Positions 48,568 to 60,929 of a stretch of DNA of 64,000 nt are shown here, piece by piece; within the stretch, counting starts at the first letter, position 1, and every line of letters starts with the position of its first letter. The position numbers and the translations under genes were made by a program. The stretch comes from Allolobophora icterica (lineage: Eukaryota; Annelida; Clitellata; Crassiclitellata; Lumbricidae), in contig OY744605.1 in NCBI GenBank assembly GCA_963556255.1, positions 9,098,373-9,162,372 of the forward strand, read 5' to 3'. The notes under the pieces were generated by a model that saw only the letters and a program-made list of their open reading frames with translations, was not told where the DNA came from and searched no databases.

Positions 48568-50980
48568 TATGGGTAGAAGACCTTTAACTATTAAAATTGA
48601 TAAAGAACAAATTAAAATGGAAAATGAGGTCAAATTCTTGGGAGTAATTTTTGACAGTAAATTGAGTTGGAAAGCACACATTGATTATATAATTGAAAAA
48701 TGCAAAAAGAGGTTAAATCTCATAAGAGCAATCAGTGGTTATGGTTGGGGAGCTTGTAAGAAAACTCTCTTAACCATCTAAAGAGCTTTAATTAGGTCTA
48801 TTTTAGATTATGGCGATGTTGCTTATTCATCTGCCTGTAAATCTTACCTGGATAAACTTTCCTGTATTCAAACTGAGGCACTTAGATTATGTTGTGGAAC
48901 CCCTAGGGGTACTGCAGCCTCAGCACTTCAAAATGAATGTGGGGAGTTACCTCTTCATTTAAGACGACTCCAAAATTCAATAAAATGTGGGACTAAAATT
49001 TTGGGTAATAAATTTCACATAAATACAGCAACAATGGAAAATCACTGGACAAACATTTTTAGGACTCCTGAGAGTAAGGAGCATTCCATTTATACTCGTA
49101 CTTTTGAATTTTTTTCATCACTTAATACAATCATTCATTGGCCCTTCCTTCCCTTCTGAACCTCCTTGGTGTAACAAACAAGTAGAGGTTGATTTAACTC
49201 TGAGTAAGTTAATAAATAAGAAAATTGATCATCCAGAATTTTTAAAGCAATCTGCTTTAGAATTAGTTTCTAAATACGACTCTTACGTACATATCTATAC
49301 TGATGGGTCAAAGGTAGATCATAGTGTTTCTGCTGCCTTTACAGTACCAAGTTTAAATATAGATAAAAAATTCAGATTATGTAACAACTCCAGTATTTAT
49401 GCCGCAGAGTTGACTGCAATTATAGAAACTGTTATATGGATTTTAAACTCCGAATGTTATAGGAATTGTCAATTTGCGATTTTTTCTGATTCATTGAGTG
49501 TTCTTACATCAATTAAAGAGTCTTATTCTCAGTCTAGACCTGCTTTATTGAACGATTTATTATCTCTCATTAACAAACTAAATTCTAATCAAATAAGATT
49601 TATTTGGATACCAAGTCACATTGACTTGACAGGCAATGATCGAGCAGATACTTTGGCTAAAGAAGCCCTGACTATTGATGTTAATTCTACTAATTATCTT
49701 GAACTTTCAGAAATTTTTACTTTAATTAAACTTTATATAGTAAATAAATGGCAATTAGAATATGTTAATGATAATAGAGGACATTTTTATAAATCTATAT
49801 GTCCAATTGTAAGTACAGATATTAAATATTTGGAACCTTATAGACATAAAGAAGTACAAATTTCTAGACTACGTCTGGGAGTGGCAAATACTAATCAAAG
49901 GTTGTTTATCATAAAACGACATTCAAGTGGTTTATGTGATACCTGTCAGGTCAAGGAGGCTATTCACCACCTACTACTTGAGTGTAAAAAAGAAGATATA
50001 TCTAAGTTGTTGCGAGATAAATGTCAACTGTATAAAAGGGACATTTCTATTTCAACCCTTTTGACAGTAAATATTACAAAACGAAGTGTATAGGGTAGTT
50101 AAACAAATTACTAAAGGTCAAATTTTGTAATGATGTTCTTGTGTATTAACCTTAGTTATATCCATTACATATTGGTTATTTGAGAACCTATATAACCGTT
50201 TCTTTTCAATTGCATGTATATAATGAGAGTGTGATGCTAGTAAATTGCATATATAATACATTGATTAATGAGTATCTATATTACAACCATCCAACATTTG
50301 GTGCTTGGATGTCGCATATGGTTTGATTTGGTTTATGTATTGGAGTAAAATCAATATTATATTATATAGTGCTGTATTATTGTGTTGCAATAAAGGAAAT
50401 ATACATGTAATTGTAACTTGAATGCATTGAAATCAAACTTGAGACAATTATGCTCATATATGCTTTGTTAATTAATAAAACTTATAGTTGAATGTGTTAG
50501 ATATCTGAACAATTTCTTTAAAAAAGGAACTTGGTATAACCATATGTTTCATTTAATGTGCATGATATATGTGAAATTTATTACTATTTCATACATGATA
50601 TGATTGTAGTGGCAGATATTGAACTGAGGAATAAGAAATAATCAATTAAACATTTCAAAGATAAAATAAGAATATAATGTAATAATTATAATTATATGTA
50701 CTGTGCATCTGAAGTCGTTTAAATATTTCTTGCGAGTGACAATAGTTGGGAAGTACTGTTTAATTTGTATCAAAACAGTTTAGAGCTATGTGTTTTATAA
50801 ATAACATTAGATATATTGCTTTAAATGATGTGACATTATTGATATTGTAAGCTTATGTTTGACACCTTTAAATGGTGTCTTTCGGACACTATAAGTTTAT
50901 CGTTTTCTGTAAACTGTATTTCTAAATTGTCGTCTACGGCGTTTGGTGTCATAAGACGACGTTAAACTGTGGAATAATAA
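48568..50980 (+). mobile_element. I/Nimb-like LINE copy 2 in a channel intron
   Basis: Same family as copy 1 and very similar to it. It starts a little further upstream (GRRPLTIKIDKEQIK) and contains thumb, RNase H and the CxxC...H...C motif. It is broken: an in-frame TAA at 48780-48782 replaces a codon intact in copy 1, and a 1-bp insertion near 49125-49140 shifts the frame; a long RNase H frame (49104-50093) remains, itself ending early. The 3' UTR reaches about 50980. The paralogous segment at 22.43-22.5 kb has no LINE, so insertion followed the exon-3 unit duplication or was lost from the left copy. It lies antisense to the channel gene. Confidence 0.9.
50861..50980 (+). repeat. LINE 3' end resembling the dispersed repeat
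   Basis: GACACC-TTTAAAT-GGTGTC (a hairpin), CGGACACTATAAG and, 60 nt on, TCGTCTACGGCGTTTGGTGTC and ACGACGTTAAAC. In reverse complement these are the TTTAAAGGTGTCTAA and GTTTAACGACATCTTATGGC-type motifs that recur more than 30 times in this window, for example 3166, 10933, 11870, 15005 (inverse), 18540, 20160, 25095, 29503 (inverse), 35105, 42548, 47697, 52868 and 53048. Confidence 0.7.
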
Positions 50981-51734
50981 TAATTAACTATAATGACTTG
51001 TATGACAACATGAAAAGATTGAATAACCAGGTTATCATGTTTATTTGAAGGTAATTTACTGATTTAAACTGATGCCAGATCAGGTTTTTGCTGTTTCATT
51101 GGATACCTTATCATAATGTGCATGTATATTATATTAGAATTTCAAGTACTAAATAATTGCTGCTGCAGTTAAATAATGGTTACTAAAGTAGCCATGTCAC
51201 AACTTATTTTCGGACACTGGTCCTTGATTATTGCATACAAATTGGTTCTTAAGTAGTTTCCATTGTTTTTAGCGGCATGTTATAGCTGCCAGGGCTGTTG
51301 ACGTCGCCGTCTTCATATTCAAAGCTTCGGATTGCCTCTACCAGAGAATTGACAGTGGCCGAAATTGCGCTACAAGCGTAGTTACAGTTTAATTAAAGAC
51401 GCTGTGTCAAAACAGGGATGACTATTAGCATCGCCCACCTCCTTATCCAGGCTTGAGACACTTGATGACAACAGTGGCGGAATAATTAAAGAAATAGCAG
51501 CCTAGGAGGAGGTACGGGTGTATTCAGTGTTTAACGACATATTTTTCTAACAGAGGCTGTTGACGTCAGCAGAAGCCCCCCCCCCCATCCTCCTTTATCC
51601 GTGCATGGGACTGGCACTGCCAAATTGCGTGTAGTGGCGGAGTTCGTAACCGTTTGTACGACAGAATCCACGTTAAAAACTATGCTTGTGTTGATAAAAA
51701 GGTGGCTTTATTATACCACTGGTATTTGACTTAC

Positions 51735-51934
51735 GCTGTTCATGTCAACACCGTTGGCGAATGAGCGTGTGTGTTGATAGGACTCGAGAAGTCGGTTGCC
51801 AAGTCCCTTTGGGATGTAGTGGAACTTGATGAACTCTTTTATACTCGTCAGCATCTCGTGGTACTCCTCAGTACCACGGTACAGCCGCAGCATTATCGAC
51901 GAAACGTTGCCAAAGATGGCCGCGCATATGAGCG
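51735..51934 (-). CDS. ERG-type K+ channel, S6/C-linker exon
   Basis: 200 nt, phase 1 to 0. Acceptor CATTGTAG|CGCTCATA, donor AACAGC|GTAAGT. It encodes the end of S6 and the C-linker: ICAAIFGNVSSIMLRLYRG, then IKFHYIPKGLGNRLLESYQ and SFANGVDMNS, all recognisable ERG C-linker residues. The C-linker couples the gate to the cNBHD. The intron end is unusual: the acceptor is embedded in degenerate ATACA/TGTAT pentamer repeats. A tRNA-derived SINE lies about 140 nt upstream. A second copy of this exon, with 7 nucleotide differences counted by eye, is present at 23225-23424. Confidence 0.95.
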
Positions 51935-52059
51935 CTACAATGCAATACAATACAGCACAAAACAATACAATGCAATACAATGCAATTCAATACAATGCAT
52001 GCAAAACTATATAATACATCTGTATCTGATATTGCCCTCCTTCCAAAGTTCAGACGTGC

Positions 52060-52225
52060 ACACTAGCCTACCATACGACAGAGCATCGATGGCGCTGAGC
52101 AATTGCGAGTGAAGGGCTTCTTCAAGGTCCCTACGCAGTAATTGCCTCGGACGAGGCTCGAACCCATACTCTCCGAGTTACAGGCCGAGCGCTGTATCAG
52201 TTAGGCTACCGTGTCTCATGCCTAT
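52060..52225 (-). mobile_element. tRNA-derived SINE near channel exon
   Basis: Minus strand: box A-like GTAGCCTAACTGATACAGCG, box B GGTTCGAGCCTC, and a body with CTTCACTCGCAATTGCTC shared with the SINE at 17.9 kb. The left exon-3 unit retains only the body of this copy (23513-23600), so it was present before that duplication. It lies about 130-290 nt upstream of the S6/C-linker exon. Confidence 0.8.
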
Positions 52226-52229
52226 AATT

Positions 52230-52700
52230 TCAGTATTCAGGGCGGTTTACGTCGCCCTCCTCCTTTTTCCAAGCTTGGGGCTGGCACTATCTGGCAACAG
52301 CGTAACAGCAGGTAGTGGCGAAGTTTACCTGAGCCAGCTAACCCTACCCAAGTTGTTAGTTACGGTTTAACGAAGGTGATTAATAGCATAGTTGATTAGC
52401 GTCGCTCTCCTATTTATCCAGGCTAGGGACTGGCACTACCAGAGTACGTGCAGTGGCGGAGTAAAAGCGCGAGTTTCCAATGTTAAACAACATCTAATGC
52501 ATATATGTCACCCTCCCTTGTCCGAGCTAGGGACTAGCACTACCAGATTACGCGCAATGACGGAATGAAAAAGTAGCTTCTTTTTAATGACACTGAGTGC
52601 ATGATGACAAGCATCATTATCGTCGTGCTCCTCCTTCGTGAATGCTTGGGCTAGCACTGCCGGGCACTGGCAGAGTTGAACTTAAAAAGCTCTTGTTGAC
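52230..52700 (+). repeat. Run of four dispersed-repeat units
   Basis: GTCGCCCTCCTCCTTTTTCC...GGCACTATC, ...CTATTTATCCAGGCTAGGGAC, ...CCTTGTCCGAGCTAGGGAC and ...TCCTTCGTGAATGCTTGGG follow one another at roughly 110-140 nt spacing. Similar single or paired units lie at 22810-23130 and 51240-51650. Confidence 0.75.
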
Positions 52701-52819
52701 ATTATGTACCGTCGGGTTCCATTGTTTCAAAGGTTTTTAAAGGGAGCTCTCTAAAACGATTACATTACTTTTGTGCTGAGAGCTCCTCTGCGGAGTTATT
52801 GTGCTACAGGCCCTGTTTA

Positions 52820-54680
52820 AATTATCAAGTTTCGTGTTTCAAACCTATATTAGTTTTGGTTCACAACGTTTTAAATGGGTTTAAAGGGAGCGCTCTAACT
52901 CGATTACCTTCTGAATAACATAATCAGGTTTCGCGTTTCAAACTTATATAACTTCGGTTCACGACGTTTTAAAGGTGTATAAAGAAGTACTAACTATCGA
53001 ACGATGAGGTGCGGCGTTTCAAACCTATATAGCTTCGGTTGACTCCGTTGTACAGGTGTCTAAATAGAGGACTCTTTCCAATCGGCTACGGTGCTCCGAA
53101 GATAAGGTAACTTAAGGCGAGATAGACAAAGCTAATGTAAGACGTTATCAGATACTAAATGAAGTTAAATGAATGCGGTGATATCAGACAAGATGATACG
53201 TTACAAAATTACGTAAGTTAAGATGATATGAGATTATATAACATGAGCATAAACGAGTTGAGAGAAGGTAGATTATGATCCATGAGATAAAATAAAATCA
53301 GTTAATGTTTATTAAAATATAAATCCATAGCATGAGAAAGTCCGAAATCAATCAAAACCCATCGTAAGCTGCCCCATGCGGATCAGCAAATGTAAGTGCA
53401 AGAACTTTTAAAGCAATTACTAATTAATTAATTAATCAGTCTATTCAAGAGGTTTCTCAGTACTGGCACCAGTGATCGGCACATTCCGTTCTTTATTATG
53501 CACGAAAGAAGAATATCGATCTCCAGTGAATCGAGGATAGATCGATTGCGAAACGAAACCGTGTGGAAGATAATAACATCTGGAATGCGTCAATAGTAGC
53601 ATGTGATGAGGTGATGGCATACTAAGTAAGAAAAATAGCTTAAGTAGAGGAAGGTAGGCCTACGTTATGTCATATAAGGTAAAAATAAGAAAGGTAAGGT
53701 AAGCGCGATAATCTAGTGGCTAGCGTGCTGGACTGTCAACTAAAAGGTCGGGGGTTCAAACCTCTCCAGGGCATAAATTTGTGTCCAGATTTCTACTTCA
53801 CCCTTCACCTGCGCCCCTGCGAACTCAGCTCTAATGAGTACATTGACTGCACACAGTCAGTGGAAAGCTGAGACGGCGAAGAAGAGGGTTGGCCCTCATA
53901 TGCCGAGGAAATGAAAAATGAGTCGCTAACTCTTGGCTACTGCAGCTGCGAAATCCAACTAAAGGGACTGATTTTCTTAATCTCGTATAAATTATGAAAC
54001 AATTGTAATCACATCGAGTATTGTCAAAGCTACTGCACGGCTTTTTCTACTGGTATTTATAGGGCAATTGAAACACTTATAAAAGGTGTGCAAGAGCTCT
54101 CTGAAACATTCAATGACAAACGCTACGTGCGTGCTCTGAATAAATTAATGAAACAATCAGTGAGGGCAAATAAGACAGTCAAAGGTCAACAAGCGTAGGT
54201 CTATAATTTCCGAATTTCTATGGAAAGTTTGACCTTTATTTCTGAACAAACTTCTATGCCATGAATTTGGCAGACCTGGGATACATTCATTAATTCAGAG
54301 AATTTATATTGCGCCTACTCGGAGGCGTTCCAAGCAAAATCTCGGTGGAAAAGAACACTTTCCAAGTGTTTACTTGAAGGTAACCTATATCGGAAACCGA
54401 AATTGAAACCAATTTCCACTTACAACTGAGCAGTTTACAGTTTTTGGCAGAATCAACAATTCAGAACAGCGTTGCTGGCGATTTGTTAAATGTTAACTTC
54501 ATCTCCGTCTTAGTGGAATGCTTTTATGTATGTTTGCCTGATTAGGGCTTGGTTCTAGTATGCCATCAGTTGATGTCGTGTACATTAGGCACTGGCGCTT
54601 GAGAAGTTAAAAATTATCAGCAAAAACAACGGCAACAATGGTGATAGTAAAAGTAATAAAAACAATACAAATAACAATAA
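52820..54680. repeat. Segmental duplication, copy C
   Basis: Matches B 25045-27830 and A 11830-13445: AACCTATATAGCTTCGGTTGA blocks, the GATAAGGTAACTTAAG run, CACGAAAGAAGAATATCGAT, and the GCAAAATCTCGG part. It follows channel exon 51735-51934 as B follows the duplicated exon at 23.2 kb. It carries the empty sites for the hAT-like elements of A and B. Confidence 0.8.
53703..53775 (+). mobile_element. tRNA-like SINE head in duplication C
   Basis: GCGCGATAATCTAGTGGCTA (box A region) and GGGGGTTCAAACC (box B) with tRNA-like spacing. Copy B at 26715-26782 is decayed (GATCGGGGATTCAAAT) and split by a LINE end. A derived SINE rather than a working tRNA gene. Confidence 0.7.
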
Positions 54681-54692
54681 TAATAAAATATT

Positions 54693-55256
<564 letters not shown>

Positions 55257-55305
55257 CGTAAAAAAAACATCACTGATATCACCGCATTCATTTAACTTCA
55301 TTTAG

Positions 55306-57330
55306 TATCTGCGTAAAAAGTCTGGCGGCCTGAGACCGATAGCCATTGGATACGTTTGGCGCAGATTGGCTTCTAAATGTGCTAACGCACACGCCATTCC
55401 GAAGATTACACCGTACCTGTGCCCCAGACAGTTGGGAGTGGGCGTCCCCGGGGGTTGCGAGGCGGCGATCCACGCCACTAGACGTTTTCTGGCCAACATG
55501 AGCTCGGAAGCTATAATAGTCAAGTTGGACCTATCAAATGCTTTCAACAGCCTACACCGGGACAGCATGTTGGCATCGGTCACCGAGATAATTCCGGAAC
55601 TGGCCGCGTACTGCAACCTAGCCTACGCCGAGCCCTCGTTCCTCCAATTCGGCCGATTCACCATTCTCTCGCAAGAAGGTGCACAGCAGGGAGATCCCCT
55701 CGGGCCCCTGCTTTTCTGCTTACCACTCCAGCCGATTCTGGCCAGGCTAGAATCTCCTCTGGCCTTCGGATATCTGGACGACCTCACCTTGGGCGGCAGT
55801 CTTGACGGGGTGGAAGCGGACGTGGATCAAATCGAGAGAGGTTGCTCAGTCCTGGGCCTCTCGCTCAACCGCGCCAAGTGCGAACTTATCACCGCGGGCC
55901 CCGAAATCAGCGCCGAGAACGCCTTGACACAGTTCGTCCGCGTGAGCCCAACAACAGCCACACTCCTAGGGGCCCCGCTTTCATCAACGGAGGCCCTCTC
56001 CTCTACCCTCGACACCTGCGTGGCCAACCTCAGGAGGGCGCTCGACAAACTCCAACACATCGACAGACAGGGTGCTCTGCTGATACTCAGATGCTCCCTC
56101 GGCTCGCCGAGGCTCATGCACATATTGAGAAGCACCCCCTGCCACGATCAACCGCGCCTGGAGGCTTATGATGAGCTGCTACGGACAGGAGTCGGCCGGA
56201 TGCTTAACGTCTCGATGAACGACGATCAATGGTCTCAAGCCTCTCTTCCGATTAGGATGGGGGGATTGGGAGTAAGGAGGGTGTCCTCGCTGGCACTTCC
56301 CGCCTTCTTGGCTTCGGCCGCGGGCACCCTCCAAACCCAGTCCCTCATCTTGGGTACTATTTCGGTGACCCCTGACGCGGCACATGACTCGGCGAAGACT
56401 ACCTGGCTTCAGCTTTCTGGGGTCCCGATCCCGACGGTCACGCCCGGTCGTGGACAGAGACACTGGGACGGTCCGCTACTACACGCAGCCCTCTCGACGC
56501 TCGAGGATAAACTGCTTGATCCCTACGACCAGGCGAGACTGAAGGCGTCGCAGTCACCGCACGCCTCGGACTGGCTACACGCCCTCCCGATCGCTGCTCG
56601 CGGCCTCAGAGTGGATGACGAGACAATGAGGGTGGCGGTCGGTCTACGATTGGGTCTGGCAATCTGCGAACCGCACAAATGCGCATGCGGTGCCTACGTC
56701 TCGTCCAGAGGCGCGCATGGGCTGTCGTGCTCACTGGGGTTCGGCCGACAAGCCCGGCACAGCAACATCAACGACCTCATCCACCGCAGCCTCAACAGAG
56801 CCGGCATCCCGGCAGTCAAGGAGCCGTCCGGCCTATCCAGGTCGGATGGAAAGAGACCAGATGGCCAGACCCTAATACCGTGGAGCGGCGGGCTGTCCTT
56901 ATTGTGGGACGCGACGGTGGTAGACACGGTGGCTGCCTCTTATATCACGGAAACGGCGGCCGCGGCAGGAGGGGCGGCGGAGGTGGCTGCTACGAGAAAG
57001 AACATCAAGTACTCTGAACTACAGAGGAGATACATTTTCATACCTGTAGCGGTGGAAACCTTCGGTCCCCTCAACAGAGAAGGCCTTGCCTTTCTATCTG
57101 AACTTGGTCGCCGGCTGTCGAAAACCACCGATGACTCCCGCGAATCAAACTTCCTTTTCAAGAGTCTTTCAGTGATGGTGCAACGCTTCAACACAGTGGC
57201 CTTCCAAGGCGCTATGTCAAAGCTGCCCGGAGCCAAAGAACAACAAACCCGTCTTTATACATCGCCTTCTCAACGGAGGTAGCGGCGGGAAACTCGTTTT
57301 GAGAGTGAACAGAACCTAGACATGAATTCA
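55306..57330 (+). mobile_element. LINE with restriction-like endonuclease (R4/Dong-like), element 1
   Basis: The frame is open from 55306 to the stop at 57282 (about 658 codons). It begins at RT motif 0 (KKSGGLRPIAIGYVWRRL). RT motifs follow: IVKLDLSNAFNSLHRD with the first catalytic Asp, AQQGDPLGPLLFCL, and FGYLDDLTLGG with the YLDD active site. Then come the thumb and a C-terminal zinc motif (CACGAYVSSRGAHGLSC). The endonuclease part reads GKRPDGQTLIPW...LWDATVVD, the PD...D residues of a restriction-like endonuclease. It is preceded by a 290-bp AAT array (55 bp away) and ends in another at 57331. Upstream RT and N-terminal parts are missing. The element is GC-rich against AT-rich flanks and shows no frame damage. 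It is antisense to the channel. Confidence 0.9.
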
Positions 57331-57480
<150 letters not shown>

Positions 57481-57640
57481 CAAAATGGCAATAAGAATAG
57501 CAATAATAATAACAACAACAACAAACCAACAATAAGTAAAACAAATTACAATGCTCGAGGTAACAATAGCAATAACAATAATAGTAGTAATAATAATAAA
57601 TAATGTACAAAATTGAAGCTTAAGCTAGTTTCCCACTTAC

Positions 57641-58031
57641 ATCCAAGCAGCATAGCGAAAATCGTGAAGATCTTCTCGTAATTCGTGACAGGTGCCACAT
57701 TCCCGAATCCAACGCTCGTCAGAATCGTAAAGGTAAAGTAAAGCGCCGTAATGTATCGCGTCCGAATATCCGGTGCATTGTTGGTCACGTTAGGCAGGTT
57801 GTTCTTCTCGGCCAGGGTCTCGAGCCACCCTGGGGGCACATCGGGCCTCATCCTCTCTATGTTCGTGACCGCGTAGAAGAGGCAGGCCAACCAATGGGCG
57901 ATCAGTGTGAACGTGGCCATGAGGAGGAGAAGGACTCCTCCACCGTACTCGGAGTATTGGTCGATTCGACGGGCAACCCGCATGAGTCGGAGGAGGCGGG
58001 CGGTCTTGAGAACTCCCGTTACTGGCATCGC
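57641..58031 (-). CDS. ERG-type K+ channel, S4-S5-pore-S6 exon
   Basis: 391 nt, phase 0 to 1, acceptor TTTTCCAG|GCGATGCC, donor GGAT|GTAAGT. S4 carries regularly spaced basic residues (KTARLLRLMRVARRID), then S5 (LLLLMATFTLIAHWLACLFYAV). A long turret with an NVTN glycosylation sequon follows, then the pore helix and filter TSVGFGN. The GFGN filter, rather than GYG, and the long S5-P turret are typical of ERG channels. The start of S6 (KIFTIFAMLLG) closes the exon. An LTSVGFGNVAP block places the K+-selective pore here. A 150-bp AAT repeat lies 160 nt beyond the donor and an ATC repeat sits 70 nt before the acceptor. Confidence 0.95.
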
Positions 58032-58102
58032 CTGGAAAAGCCGATTTGCGAAACGGCAAGGTTATTGTTAAAATTAGCGACGTTGTTATTGTTGTTTTTT
58101 AT

Positions 58103-58325
<223 letters not shown>

Positions 58326-58326
<1 letters not shown>

Positions 58327-59149
58327 TATTACTAATATTAATTAGTAGCTTATATTGTGCCGATGTTTAATGTATAAAGTATCAACTAATGGCGCACCAA
58401 ATCCAAGCCGTAAGCAGTTGAACATCCAAAACAGTTCATTCAAGTATCAATAAGTTACAAAACAGTTATATTCGACTCCTGTAAAACTGTCATCATGTGC
58501 TTCTACTGTATACATGCGGCGCTTAATTAAAGAAAAGATAATATTATTATTATTATTGTTATTATGACATAAAATGGCCAACTTAAGGTAGTTCAAGGGC
58601 AAACCAACAGCAGCATTTAAGGTATACGAAATAATATCACGTATTGGGCGAATATTACTTATATGACGAATATTACACTTAAAAGAGGTGTGTTTGTTTG
58701 AAAAGTTTTTACGCATTTTGTGGAATAAATTAAATACTGCAAGTTCAACTAAAAAAATAAGAAACTAAGATGGTAGAGTAAATTGAGGCAGTAAACTGAA
58801 AACATTAGAAAATTAACTCCAAGCATCAGGCAACTCAAACTTTAAGGCAGTTAACTGTAAGCTTTAATTAACTTACTGATTTTACTCTAAGCATTAGGTA
58901 ATCAACTCTAGGCTTTAGGTAATTAACTCTACGCTTTAGGTACTTTTAGGCCTTAGGCAATTAACTCTAAGCTTTAGGTACTTTTTGGCCTTAGGTAATT
59001 AACTCTATGCTTTAGGTAATTAACTCAAAACTTCAGAAAGAAGAATTCGATAGCAGTTTCCAGTGAAGCAACTGAAGAAAAAAATTACAAATTAAAGAGA
59101 GAAAATAAATGAGCACGCAAATAATTAACTTAAAATATAAAATATTAAT
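58326..59149. other. Intron; minisatellite AATTAACTCTAAGC
   Basis: 58330-58430 resembles a SINE tail (TTATATTGTGCCGATGTTTAA). 58840-59035 is a degenerate repeat with units near GGTAATTAACTCTAAGCTTT. No gene. Confidence 0.6.
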
Positions 59150-59157
59150 ATAACAAG

Positions 59158-59825
59158 CATAGGCGTAGACACTGGGGCAGCCGGGGCACGTACCCCCCAC
59201 ATTTGAGGAGCCGGGGCAATCCCCCCACCAAATCGAGAGGAGAATTTCTTCAAATATTAAAATATTATATTTCAATATAGACAAATTTCTTGAGAAACTG
59301 AAAAATAGAGACACAGAACTGAAATACTATCAGAAATTCATAATGAAAGCAAAGATTTATTTTTAACTTCAATATCTTCAATATGAAACAAATTTACAGT
59401 TAAACAAAATGTCCCATTTCATACGCATTAACGTAACACCGGAAGCCTCTGCTAACTGTCCAGACCAGAGGTGAAAAAATTGTTTTTTCGGATTTTGGTT
59501 TTAAACAAAAAAAAGAAAACCCACAAAATTTGTTTTCTTTTGTTTGTTTTTAAAAAAATTCTTAGTTTTGTAGAGGTTATTTTAATAACATTGCTTTAAT
59601 GATTTTTAATTTTCGGATATCGCAACTGAATTACACTGAGTTGGAGCTCTTGTTCATGCCATTTTTCATTATTTTTATGATCCGAAATCCGAAAATCTTA
59701 AAAACAACCAAAACAACAAAACCATAAAAAAACAAAAAAAACAACTTTTCATCTTGAAAAACTTGTTTTTGCGCCTCTGGTCGAGACCCTATCCCCCCAA
59801 TATTTTGGACAAGTTTACGCCAGTG
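59158..59825. mobile_element. hAT-like element, 668 bp, with a nested insertion
   Basis: Exact 8-bp duplication ATAACAAG (59150-59157, 59826-59833). Ends CATAGGCGTAGAC and GTTTACGCCAGTG are imperfect inverted repeats (10 of 13). C-rich motifs (CCCCCCACATTTG, CCCCCCAATATTT) lie near both ends. A second insertion at 59466-59779 is nested inside. Confidence 0.82.
59466..59779. mobile_element. Nested hAT-like MITE, 314 bp
   Basis: Ends CAGAGGTG and GCGCCTCTG are inverted repeats, extended by A/T-rich arms (GAAAAAATTG / AACTTGTTTTTGCGCC). The flanks GTCCAGAC and GTCGAGAC are an 8-bp duplication with one mismatch. The interior holds TTCGGAT/ATCCGAA repeats and A-rich runs. Confidence 0.65.
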
Positions 59826-59937
59826 ATAACAAGTAAGTAAGAATGGATTATTTAAAAGTGTAACTGAAAGAATTGATCATACTTACGAACTAAATGCATC
59901 GACAGAGAAAGAAAACAGTTTGAATAAATTTGTTTTT

Positions 59938-60300
59938 CAGCGACAACGTCGCTATTAATCATCATCGTCATCATCATTATCGTCATCGTCGTCATCATCA
60001 TCATCGTCATCATCATCATTCATCGATGTCATCATCATCGTGATCATCGTCGTTGTTGTCATCATCATCAGCAGAAACATCATCGTCGTCATCATCACCT
60101 TCATCGTAGTAGCAGTGGTTGTTGTGGTATTGGTGGTGGTTTTGTTAGTGGTGGTGGTAGTTTTGTCGGTGTGATTGCAGCGCTTAATGGTGGTAATGGT
60201 GGTGATGTTGGTGTTAGTGGTGATGGTAGAGGCGATGGTGTTGGTGTTGTTGGTGTTGGTGGTGGCTTTGGTGGTAGTGGCGGTGGCGATCGTCCGGTAC
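59938..60300. repeat. ATC/GTC-rich then GGT-rich low complexity
   Basis: 59938-60105 ATC/GTC triplets; 60110-60295 GGTGGT-rich. Lies just beyond the donor of the S1-S3 exon. Proline-rich frames on the minus strand are artefacts. Confidence 0.9.
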
Positions 60301-60378
60301 TAAACTTCATTTGGGCGCTGTAGAATTCTTGAGATTAAATTCGCTTATATATCGCCAGTAACTAAGGACTAGGCTTAC

Positions 60379-60903
60379 ATCGTTCGTCCCTGCACCCTTG
60401 AGCAGGAGGTCAAAGGGTATAGCAGCGATGGCGTCAATTATGAACCACCCCCTGACGTAGTTGTACGCGATCTTCTTGGGGTTGACGACCACCTCCCCGT
60501 TGTGGAGGTAGGTCGTTCGAAAGTTGATGAGTATGTCGGCAAGAAACATGATATCGACGACCATGTCGATGACGTTCATTGGGGTGAAGGCGCCGCTGAG
60601 GCTCAGCCCTCGACCAGTGCCACCCCGACCGTCAACGAAGGTGGAATTGAACGGTCCCTGGCCGTCCCCCGTGTCCCTGAGCATCGAGGGCTTTTCCTCG
60701 TTGAAGGCCGCCATGTAAGGAGTGAAGACAGCGGTGTAGAGAACGAGAAGGAGGGTGATCCAGTCCCAGACGGCCTTGAAGGGCGAGTAGTGAAGGATGA
60801 TCGTTCGAGGGACGTCCGGCTTCTTGACGAGGGTCGTCGACTCGCCCTGGACCAGACTCTGGGTCTCGTCCTCCTTCCGGTCCTTCTGAGAGTCATCCGA
60901 AAA
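60379..60903 (-). CDS. ERG-type K+ channel, S1-S3 exon
   Basis: 175 codons, phase 0 to 0. Residues such as ILHYSPFKAVWDW followed by LLLVLYTAVFTPYMAAF are the signature start of S1 in ERG (KCNH2/6/7) channels. S2 (VVDIMFLADILINFRTTYL) and S3 (GWFIIDAIAAIPFDLLL) follow, with the conserved acidic residues of the voltage sensor. The S1-S2 loop is long and Gly/Ser rich (about 35 residues with an NST sequon). The upstream 25-30 residues are charged linker. Donor GAT|GTAAGC at 60379. The acceptor is taken at TGTCGAAG|TTTTCGG because a pyrimidine tract precedes it and the phase fits; this end is the least certain. The protein is a plasma-membrane voltage-gated K+ channel subunit that forms tetramers. 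Confidence 0.9.
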
Positions 60904-60929
60904 CTTCGACAGAAAAAGAAAGCACAATC

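Noticed and set aside
60101..60310. Proline-rich frame next to the S1-S3 exon
   Set aside because: GGT-rich low-complexity intron; beyond the clear GTAAGC donor.
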